This document shows positions 53,381 to 61,800 of a DNA stretch of 64,000 nucleotides, piece by piece. The notes under the pieces are model-generated. The model searched no databases and was not told the DNA's origin. It saw nothing but the letters and a program-made list of their open reading frames with translations. The position numbers and the translations under genes were made by a program. How positions within the stretch are numbered: position 1 is the first letter of the stretch; each line of letters begins with the position of its first letter. The stretch spans positions 992,001-1,056,000 of the forward strand of contig JAAHFU020000001.1 in assembly GCA_010672825.2 (NCBI GenBank), written 5' to 3'. Origin of the DNA: Leptolyngbya sp. SIO1E4 (GTDB lineage: Bacteria; Cyanobacteriota; Cyanobacteriia; Phormidesmidales; Phormidesmidaceae).

Positions 53381-53800
53381 TCACTCCCTCGGATAAATCG
53401 CGTTTTGAGGCCAGGCGACCCCTCCCAGCGTGTTGCCGAGTAGGGCAGAAAACGGGGCCACTGAGCAAGTGGAATAAACCCCTGCCCGGTAATAAGGCGA
53501 GTTTTGGATAAGCGCCAACGCCGCTTCAGAGTTTTCAGACTGGACAAAATAGAGGCGATCGCTGGGGGCGCTATCCCTACCGTTGCCATACAGTTGCCCG
53601 GCATAGTTAATCTGATCAAGGTGGAGTTCAAGATAGCGGAGATATTGGGGGCCAATGGTGGTGCGTAAGCCATCCGTATTACGAGCGGTTGTGCACTGAA
53701 CCAGTTGGCTCCCAATGGCCTCTACCTGCTCAGGACGTCCGATCCAATCCAGGGTTGCTTCCTGCGAGATGCCGAGTTCCCCCACGTCTAGCTGCACCAA
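53381..53800 (-). CDS. YciI-like domain protein
   Basis: The protein has about 139 residues starting at TTG 53800 (GTG 53797 also possible). The C-terminal half shows DRLYFVQSENSEAALALIQNSPYYRAGVYS, which matches the YCII/dimeric alpha-beta barrel pattern. The N-terminal half (RPEQVEAIGSQLVQ...YLRYLELHLDQI) is less typical. It may be 5'-truncated, since no strong start codon is seen. Confidence 0.65.
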   Translation of the reverse strand: MVQLDVGELGISQEATLDWIGRPEQVEAIGSQLVQCTTARNTDGLRTTIGPQYLRYLELHLDQINYAGQLYGNGRDSAPSDRLYFVQSENSEAALALIQNSPYYRAGVYSTCSVAPFSALLGNTLGGVAWPQNAIYPRE

Positions 53801-53876
53801 CTCTGGATTTTTCGTACGGCTAGGAGACTTCTCGTCAAAAAAACACCCCTAATAATCCGATAGGCTAAAGCCGCTG

Positions 53877-54821
53877 TTATGAAACCGTCATAACAGCCTT
53901 CCCTGCAAATTTGCGATCCAAAAGGTCTTGGGCATAGCGGGGCGTTTCTGACCAATCTGCCTCAACGATTGTAGGGACTTGTAGTTTCTCCTTTGCAACA
54001 AGCCGCAGCAATCTGGCCAACCCCTCCGAGGAAGGCTGCAATTCTACCTCGGTGTAGAGTGTCAGTCCATACACAGTTCGCTGCCCGCCGTTACCAAAGA
54101 GCCCTGGGTGGGGTGAAAACTGAATGTCATAGCCACCCGAGGCACCATAGCTAACCAGCGTTCCACCTTTTGCCGTGTTTTCCAGCAGCTTAGGAAATAG
54201 GGAACCACTGACCCCATCCAAAACTAAGCGGTAAGGCCCTTCTGTCTCTAAGCCAGTGCCATCCGTGGTCACCACCACAGCATCAGCACCCATGCTCTGG
54301 GCAAAACTAACCTGCTCTGGTTTGCGCACCTGAGCCACCACCCGCGCACCGCTGAGTTTCGCTAACTGCAACGCGAAGAACCCCACCCCTCCAGTGATAC
54401 CGTTGACAAGCACTGAACTCCCGACCAGGCGTGTGCCTTTGTCGATCGCCGCTAATGCCGTCAGCCCCGCAACAGGCAACGTCGCCGCTTGGGCATCTGT
54501 AACCTTGTCGGGAATGGGTGCAAAATAACGAGGGTTGCCAATCACATATTCAGCAAAGGCATCCATTTCCGGTCTCCAGCCAACCACGCGGGTGCCTACG
54601 GGCAACCCACTGCCATCGGCTGCCGTTTGGGCGATCGTGCCGACATAATCCCAACCGATGGGGCGTCCTTTTGCCGCAGTCTGAGCCATGGCAATTTCTC
54701 CCCGGTTAAGCGAGTACTGGGTTATCTGAATAAGGCTTTGATGAGGGAAAGGATCAGGCTTCTTGGCTTCGCCAAACGTGAGTGATCCAGTGTGGCTAGG
54801 GTCTGTGATGATACGTCTCAT
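53877..54821 (-). CDS. Quinone oxidoreductase-like MDR protein
   Basis: The protein has 314 residues and a zinc-free medium-chain reductase fold. Motifs: GWDYVGTI near 55, the ALPVAGLTAL-type helix ATLPVAGLTALAAI near 114, the NADPH-binding NGITGGVGFFALQLAKLSGARVVA near 140, and GADAVV. It is expected to reduce quinones or enals with NADPH. It is followed on the same strand, after a MITE, by an SDR gene upstream; the pair lies opposite a LysR regulator. Confidence 0.9.
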   Translation of the reverse strand: MRRIITDPSHTGSLTFGEAKKPDPFPHQSLIQITQYSLNRGEIAMAQTAAKGRPIGWDYVGTIAQTAADGSGLPVGTRVVGWRPEMDAFAEYVIGNPRYFAPIPDKVTDAQAATLPVAGLTALAAIDKGTRLVGSSVLVNGITGGVGFFALQLAKLSGARVVAQVRKPEQVSFAQSMGADAVVVTTDGTGLETEGPYRLVLDGVSGSLFPKLLENTAKGGTLVSYGASGGYDIQFSPHPGLFGNGGQRTVYGLTLYTEVELQPSSEGLARLLRLVAKEKLQVPTIVEADWSETPRYAQDLLDRKFAGKAVMTVS

Positions 54822-54849
54822 AGGTTTTCAAATCATTTTTCACGAATAT

Positions 54850-54982
54850 AATGAGGCCCCCTTCTGTCCCCAAAAATTGGGGGAAACTATTCTTACAGCG
54901 TCTGTATATGCCCAATTAAGGGTCGAAAGTCCCCCAGCATTGGGGGATTTAGGGGGCGTTTAGGATTGATGCAAGAGGTCTA
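54850..54982. repeat. MITE-like repeat, TAGRCC ends (copy 2)
   Basis: It has the same internal CCCCC-x-AATTGGGGG hairpins and the right end ATTGATGCAAGAGGTCTA as the copy at 7-158; the left end is degenerate. It sits in the promoter region of the MDR gene. Confidence 0.6.
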
Positions 54983-55004
54983 GTCACCTAGTCACTTATT
55001 TTGT

Positions 55005-55718
55005 CTACACGAGTAAGCTGCCACCGTCGATATCAATCACAGTCCCCGTCAGGTAAGGATTCATCATCAGCTGCAGCGCCATGGCTGCCACATCTTCAGG
55101 CTCTCCCACCCGCCCAGTAGGGAGTTGCGCAGCAGTATTTTGATACATTGCTTCCCGTTGGGCTTCTGGTATCCCACTGTAGGCAGGGGTTTTGACCAAT
55201 CCAGGAGAAATCACATTCACCCGTATCGGTGCTAACTCAACCGCCAATGCCCGCCCCAAGCCTTCTACAGCCGCATTGATGGCAGCTACAGCCACCATAC
55301 CGGGAGCCGGTTTGCGGCTCAGCACGCCCGAGAACAGCGTGATCGAGCCGGTTGGCTGCATCTGTGCTGTTTTTATGGCTCGATAAGGCCCCCAAAATTT
55401 GCTATCCATCGATCGCATAGCATCGGCGATGGGCAATTCATAAAAAGCCCCCGACGTAACCGAACTACCCGCAATCACTAAGTGATCAACGGTACCCTCC
55501 CGCCTGAAGAAATCCATAATGGAGCTCTCCTGGGTAAGATCCATCGGGTAGGCTAAGATGTCTTGCTCGATGTCGGCCAAGGCATCCTCAAGCTTTTGGG
55601 CAGAACGACCTGAGATTGTGACCAGGGCATCGGCTTCAGCGGCGGCTTTGGCGATCGCAAATCCTATCCCTGAACTGCCACCAATCACAACAATCTTTTG
55701 ACCTTGTAAAGCGTTCAT
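55005..55718 (-). CDS. SDR family oxidoreductase
   Basis: The protein has 237 residues. GGSSGIGFAIA is the cofactor loop. The Ser of LFSGVLSRK and AAINAAVEGLGRAL replace the usual YxxxK by an Asn-containing motif, so the catalytic Tyr is not visible. The C-terminus INPGLVKTP-like (ISPGLVKTPAYSG) and GTVIDIDGG are normal. Activity may be atypical. It is upstream of the MDR gene on the same strand. Confidence 0.88.
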   Translation of the reverse strand: MNALQGQKIVVIGGSSGIGFAIAKAAAEADALVTISGRSAQKLEDALADIEQDILAYPMDLTQESSIMDFFRREGTVDHLVIAGSSVTSGAFYELPIADAMRSMDSKFWGPYRAIKTAQMQPTGSITLFSGVLSRKPAPGMVAVAAINAAVEGLGRALAVELAPIRVNVISPGLVKTPAYSGIPEAQREAMYQNTAAQLPTGRVGEPEDVAAMALQLMMNPYLTGTVIDIDGGSLLV

Positions 55719-55940
55719 CGCTAGCGTTCACTCATCACAAACGTTCACCACAGGAAACTACAGTCAGCGCTCTGAAACTGTGCCAAGGCACAAATAACCA
55801 ATAAAAAACTAAACTGGGTCTTGTCTATTCCTGCTGAGTTTTTTCATATTATTGATGTCAGCAAATATCATTTCGAACAAGCTGATTATTAAAAATTAAC
55901 TACAAACATCAACAGTCAACGAAAGCATTTCTTATTCTGA

Positions 55941-56016
55941 TGAAGTACTCGCCTTAGATCCCAAACCCTAGACCCCATTGCGATCAGAATGCACTCACTC
56001 AGCTAAAAAAGGCTGT
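55941..56016 (-). repeat. TATAGC/heptad element, degenerate
   Basis: GCCTTAGATCCCAAACCCTAGACCCC and the following CAGAATGCACTCACTCAGCT match the core and right arm. It lies in the 555-bp intergenic region between the SDR and LysR genes; no other element was recognised there. Confidence 0.55.
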
Positions 56017-56273
56017 CAGTTCTTTGCGCTATTCTTGATTCTGAAAGTCGCGCACGAAAAGATTCGGATTCATCTTGCAACTATGTTTTGGCGATTTGAG
56101 AGACAAGAAACCTTATTATTATGCAATTGATTTAGCCTCTTAAAACCAGACTGTAAGTATCTTTAAGTCTGTGCTTTAAGCCTGCATTTGTACACTAATG
56201 ACGACTGGCTCACTTGTCAAACAAACCTCATAGATAGTGGGTATTGACACCATCGATTTAGGACGATTCCTCC

Positions 56274-57188
56274 GTGACGATTGACTACACAACCCTTCGT
56301 AGCCTCGACCTTAACTTGCTGCTCGCTCTCGACGTGCTGATTGAGGAAGCTAGTGTGACCAAGGCCGCTGAGAAACTGAATATGAGCCAATCTTCTATGA
56401 GCTACTCACTGAAACGGCTGCGATCGCTGTTAGACGACCCCATCTTGATCCGCACATCCCGAGATATGGAGGTAACGCCCTATGCCCGTGAAATTAGCGT
56501 CACGATTCGTCGGGCACTCACAGACATTCAGAACACGCTATTGGCAAAGGATCCTTTCAATCCCAATACGGCCCGTGAAGACTTTCGGATCGCCACCAGT
56601 GATTATGTTGAAGCAACGCTGGGGGGTGATCTGCTGCAGAGGTTAGTCAATCAAGCCCCTGGCATCCGCATTCGGGTCAGCAGCATGGATCGCGGCACGG
56701 TTTTAGATGCCTTAGACAACGGTCACATTGACCTATTTATTGGGGTCGATTTGCCTCGCAAAAACTGGCATGTCAAGCAAGACTTATATGAAGAGGGGTT
56801 TGTTTGTGTCGTCAATCGTGAATTTGCCCTCAATGAGATATCTCTTGACGCGTATCTTGAGCGATCTCATCTTCTGGTATCGCTGCGAGATGACTTTCAG
56901 GGAGCCGTTGATCAAGTTTTAGCTCAACAACAATTGGCTAGAAATGTGATTTGGTCAACGGCCCATTTCATGGCAGTCCCCTTTTTGATTGAAAATTCTG
57001 ACTGTGCTGCGTTACTGCCCAAACGCCTAGCCCAGAAGTGCGCTCGATCAATGGGGCTAACACTGTTGCCTCCACCAATTGACGTCACTGGGTTTACCGT
57101 TTCAATGTTTTGGCATCAACGAAATACGAATTTACCCCAACATCAATGGTTGCGCCATCAGCTCATAGAAACCGCACAGACACTTTAG
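56274..57188 (+). CDS. LysR-family transcriptional regulator
   Basis: The protein has 304 residues starting at GTG 56274. The N-terminal winged helix is typical (LRSLDLNLLLALDVLIEEASVTKAAEKLNMSQSSMSYSLKRLRSLLDDPILIR). The start RSLDLNLL and the rest resemble the NodD/NahR/LinR branch. An effector-binding domain follows. It is divergent from the SDR/MDR genes at a distance of about 550 bp and is a candidate regulator of them. Confidence 0.92.
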   Translation: MTIDYTTLRSLDLNLLLALDVLIEEASVTKAAEKLNMSQSSMSYSLKRLRSLLDDPILIRTSRDMEVTPYAREISVTIRRALTDIQNTLLAKDPFNPNTAREDFRIATSDYVEATLGGDLLQRLVNQAPGIRIRVSSMDRGTVLDALDNGHIDLFIGVDLPRKNWHVKQDLYEEGFVCVVNREFALNEISLDAYLERSHLLVSLRDDFQGAVDQVLAQQQLARNVIWSTAHFMAVPFLIENSDCAALLPKRLAQKCARSMGLTLLPPPIDVTGFTVSMFWHQRNTNLPQHQWLRHQLIETAQTL

Positions 57189-57339
57189 GAGATTGCTTAC
57201 GAGCCAAATACTCGTTCGCGCAGGGTTTGCTGTTATCCATTGGTTACGAGTTTCAGGTTCTGGCTAAACCTGCCTCAACCAGAGGGGCGTTTTCTTTCCG
57301 AGTGATTACTTTCTCTCTTAGGGTGCTCGCGATCTCAGT

Positions 57340-57435
57340 TATAGCGGTATGCAGGCTAATCAAGCACACCCTAGACCCCAAACCCTAGACCCTGTCTTAA
57401 CCCAGATGTACTGGACTCAACTGAACAAGGCTATA
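57340..57435 (-). repeat. TATAGC/heptad repeat element
   Basis: Complete copy, nearly identical to the one at 14243 (TATAGCGGTATGCAGGCTAA ... ACAAGGCTATA). It fills part of the 369-bp gap after the LysR gene. Confidence 0.8.
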
Positions 57436-57557
57436 TCTTTGAACTTTATCGTGTTGAATCATCCCCAGTTTAGTGGCGATCGCTGAGCCACATTGCCTTT
57501 TCATGAAAGCGATTCAGCTTTACTCTGTGCCTAAGGCAATGTGGCCCCGAAGTATCC

Positions 57558-58349
57558 TTAAGCGCAGAAAAGGTTGGCCTCTGCTTCCCGGCGCCGCCGC
57601 AACCCGGCCTCAGCGGATGTGCCCGGATTCCGATATTTCACAAACTGCTCTGTAATCCAAGTTTTGTCTGTCCAAAGTTCAGGAGAATCACACACCTTAG
57701 TAATGGACTGAAATCCAGAGCCGCCATAAAAAGCAGCGCCCAGATTGTAAGCAAAGCTATAAATGGCCGCCCTTTGGTTGTCATTCATCTTGCCCCAGGT
57801 GGGAATCCGTTCTAAAACAGCTCGGGTAGAATGCTCAATGTGATCAATCAAATATTCTTCCGCTTGCTCCCGTGTGATCACATCCCCTTGCTTAACCTTG
57901 CTGCCATCGGGATACACCGTTGTCCCATAGCCAATAGTCGGAACCTGCCAACCATGAATCGGGTCAGCATAAGCTTCAGCACGACCATCGGGAAGCGCTT
58001 TGGCATAACCCTCAAATTCTTTAATTAACTCCACCCCAGCTCTGGGCAGGTTCCCAGAACCGCAGGATGCAGCCGGTTTTGGCTTAAAGTCTACGGCTTG
58101 GCCGTTATGTAAAAGTTCAACCGCGTCTCCATAGAGATACCAGGTATTGCGGCCTTTAATAAAAATCTGCTGCCCTTGGGTATCTTTGCCCAGGGTGATT
58201 TTGAGGTGATTATCTTCAACAGCGTAAGCTGCGATCGCAAAATCAGTGCCAGCCTTAAAAAATTCCTTCTCATTATCAGCAAGGCTAGACCCCTGAGCGG
58301 GGCTGAGCTTAAACCAAGTATCTAACTTGGCTTGAATTGTATAAGACAT
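57558..58349 (-). CDS. Phage-type lysozyme (GH24) with N-terminal beta-domain
   Basis: The protein has about 263 residues (ATG 58349). The N-terminal about 100 residues form a small beta domain (TIQAKLDTWFKLSPAQGSSL ... IFIKGRNTWYLYG), SH3-like in character. The C-terminal GH24 lysozyme has the catalytic Glu in ELIKEFEGYAK, then AYADPIHGWQVPTIGYGTT and an NDNQRAAIYSFAYNLG helix. It hydrolyses peptidoglycan. No holin or other phage genes lie nearby, so this is a cellular or domesticated copy. There is no signal peptide. Confidence 0.9.
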   Translation of the reverse strand: MSYTIQAKLDTWFKLSPAQGSSLADNEKEFFKAGTDFAIAAYAVEDNHLKITLGKDTQGQQIFIKGRNTWYLYGDAVELLHNGQAVDFKPKPAASCGSGNLPRAGVELIKEFEGYAKALPDGRAEAYADPIHGWQVPTIGYGTTVYPDGSKVKQGDVITREQAEEYLIDHIEHSTRAVLERIPTWGKMNDNQRAAIYSFAYNLGAAFYGGSGFQSITKVCDSPELWTDKTWITEQFVKYRNPGTSAEAGLRRRREAEANLFCA

Positions 58350-58475
58350 GATAATAACGTCCTGTAGGGTAATGCTGAGTAACTTACTGTACGCAAGATT
58401 CAGCTTGCCCACCTATCGGTCAGCCAGAATCATTTTGTAAAAACTTGTTTTGACCTACGCCTGATGCCCCATCCA

Positions 58476-58523
58476 TACAGCCTCGTTCGGTTGGAGTCAG
58501 TGCATCTGGATCAAGACAGGAGC
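58476..58523 (+). repeat. Partial TATAGC element
   Basis: The left arm only (TACAGCCTCGTTCGGTTGGA ... CAAGACAGGAG), immediately followed by a full copy. Confidence 0.5.
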
Positions 58524-58641
58524 TATAGCCTTGTTCAGTTGAGTTCAGGACATCTGGGTCAAGACTAGGGTCTAGGGTCTAGGGTCTAGGGTTTGGGGTT
58601 TGGGGTTTAGGGTGTACTTGATTAGCCTGCATACCGCTATA
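58524..58641 (+). repeat. TATAGC/heptad repeat element (expanded)
   Basis: Full copy with six or more heptads (GGGTCTA x3 then GGGTTTG x3), longer than its siblings. It ends GCATACCGCTATA. No gene was seen in 58642-58807. Confidence 0.8.
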
Positions 58642-58807
58642 GGGTATCTTTGCCTGAATACCAACGGCTAAAAGTAGTACACGTCGGTGTTAGAGCAGTC
58701 TAAATAACTCAACTCAACTGCCCGCTAATCAAGCTTTCCTTCATTACTTCTGTCTACTGCTACGCAGAAGCAAGCTACATCCTGCTGTCTTTTGCGACAG
58801 AGCGCGT

Positions 58808-61800
58808 CTAGGGCATCACAAGCTGGGCAATCAGCGGCTCAGATAGAGCCTGGTGTTTGTTGGCTAAGCGTGTTGCCAGAGAGGTGCGAATGAGATCGCG
58901 CTGTTGCGGATTTAGCATATAGATTTGACCAGACTGTCGGGTGAACACCGTACTGGCACTCAACCCTGCATAAGTGTCGCTATTGAGTGTTGCGCTACTC
59001 AGGTAAGCCCGCGCTGTTGCATCGGGCACTAGCCCTGGCGGGAGATGGCCTTCCAAAAGCGCCACAATACGAGACTGGCAAACGTCAACATTCACCCCGC
59101 GCTCTTCTAGCAGGTGCAAGATCCCCTTCAAAGGCAGCGGCTGGTCAGGCATCGTCTGAACTAACTCATTGAGCAAAAAGTAATCGCTGTACTGGTGCTG
59201 AGGCACATCCAACACCTGGGGATAGCGACAGAGGTTAACCAGCCCATAAGCAACCCGGCTACAGCTCGGTGGCCGATTGCTCGGGTAGGTGTCTTGAATA
59301 ATGGTGGCATTAGGAAACTTCTGCCGGAGCCACTTGGCAATAGTGGCAAAGGAAACATTACCCCCCGTACAAATCACCTGATTAATGCCTTGGGAAGATA
59401 ACCCCGTGGTACTCAACAAAGCATTGAGATGCTGGTTCAACCGTTGGATATAGGGCACCAACACACGACTTTCTAAATCGCGCCTGAGTACCCGCCAAGA
59501 CTGATCGGCCAGTTCTAGCTGAAACTGGGACTGGTTTTGCAAAATCAGCTTCAGGTAGCGGGCCGCTTCTAATAAGCTTTGTCCCAGTCTGGAAGCCTCT
59601 AAATGCTGACGGAAATGAATACGGGTGCTCTCATCCGGTTCTGCTAATTGGGGAAGATCAAGCGCATCTAGCCCTAAGCTCTCCCATCGGGCATCCGTCA
59701 CATCTGGTAGGGTCGGATGCCAGCTCCAGCCGGGCGTTTGGGATTGACGGCTATCGGGGGCCCGGGGTTGTCGCCGCTCAGGGGGCAACAAGAGCTGGCA
59801 GATCAGGTCTAGATCCAGGGCATCGCCCCCATAGGGTAAGTTACGCAGGGTGATGTCTTCCCGGCTCAACGTATCTAGCGGGTAGGGCAACGCGACAATT
59901 CCCAACTCTGTGCACGAGGCCCCGGCGCTAATCACGACCGTGCCGCCTTGCCAATTACATTGATACAAAGTTTGAACCTGCCTGTTCTGTTCAGGCGGGG
60001 GATCATTCGGGTCTGGCAGCCCTGAGAGAATAGCCGCGATCGCCTCTTCCACAAAAAAGACCTGGCTGGGTTCTTCAATCAGCCGAGCCGCTAGAATCAC
60101 CTCTCGCATATTGATGCAATAGGTATCCGACCAGCCGCTTGGATGCCCAACAATCACCCCCTGTAGATGATCTAATGCATGGTGAAGTTGGGCTGTTTCT
60201 AACCCAGCTGCCCCCAGCTCGACTCGGGTACCGGTGGACTGCCTCACCAGAGAGACCAGCGCTTGCAAACCGGTCAAGATCTGCTGTAAAGGCAAGGTCT
60301 GATTATCGGCCCACTCAATTATCGGTTCCCACTCTCCAGAGTCAGTTGAGTAGGGGATCCCAACTTTTAACAAGGGCTTCAGGGTACTTAGCAGCCAAGT
60401 GTTAAAGTCTGCAGCACCTTCTGCCAGTGCCGCAGTGCCAACCGCCTGCAGCTGCCACAATGACTGGGCAGATTGGGCCCCTGCTTTCAGCGCAACCACT
60501 GCCGGTAACCGAAACGTGGTGTCAGCCCCCGACGCAGATGCTCTTTCTGACCAATACAAGGGATGAGCCGCACCACTCACACGATCCATCAACACAGCTG
60601 ATAGCCCGCTGGTGCCAACGTCTAATCCCAAAAACCATTCCTCTTCAGACGGCAGTGAAGAGAGAGGTGGCGCTTCACCTGCAGGGATTTCATCGTCAGC
60701 GACGGTGGCCAGCACATTAGATGTCTCTAGGGGTGCGCCAGGGGTCGCTCCTGATTCTGCATCGGGGGCTGTTACTGCAGGTGCTGGAGGAGTCTCTTCC
60801 CTGGCCGCTACAGCCTCAGGCTCTACTGCATCGTCTAACGATAAATCATCTAACAGTAAAAAGTCTGCTGCCGCAGCTGCTTGCTCAGACTCAGACGGCG
60901 ACAGCGGCGATGCGGAGGAAGCCTCATCCCCGGCAGCCGTAACGTCAGCATCTTCTAAATCCGCTAAGGAGAACATATCCGCTTCCAGGGCAACGTCCTC
61001 CTCTGCCGGTGTAGTTGCCTCGCCAAAAGAGGCTTCTAGGATTTCTTCATCGGCAGCATCAAACAGGTCGTCTAACCCGGGCAGGTCTGTCGATCGTTCT
61101 GCCATGGGCGACGGAGACGCTTCTTGGCGAGTCGATGAAGCTTCCTCTTGAAAAGCAGAGCGGAACGCTTCATCGTTCTCGATCTCGATCTCTGGAATTT
61201 CTTCCATCGACAAATCGAGATCGGTCTCTGCAGAGGCCTCCGGTTCCTCAAATGTGGGGGGAAACAGTTCCGTCAGTTCAGCCTCAGACAACGGCCCTGC
61301 AGCGGTCTCGTCTAGATCGTCAGTGTCTTCGGAGCCGAAATCGAACTCCCCGATCGCCGCTTCCTCAGCGGTCGCCGAGAAGGCATCTGATAACAGCCCA
61401 TCGGCCCCCAACCCCTCTTCTATCGACATCTCATCAGGCGGGGGGGGCATTGAGTTTAGATCACCCTCGGGCAGCTCCGCTGCAGCGGCATCGAGAATAT
61501 CTGCCACAGAGTCCTCAGATTCGTGGCTATCAATGGCAGCAGCGTCGAGGATATCTGTTACGGACTCCTCTGGAGAATCTTCGGATTCTGGGATATCTAG
61601 ATCGGATGGATGCTCAAGATCGGAGAGGTCGATGGGCTCTGCTTCTGAAGGCAAGGCCCAGGCGGTTTCATCCAAGACAACGTTAAACCCAGTCTCCACA
61701 GCCCCTGTCAAACCCAGACCAGGGGCCGATGCCTCCGCCTCTATATCTGAGCTTTCCGCTGACGGATCTGCCACAGCATCCAATGGCTCAGGGGGGCTTT

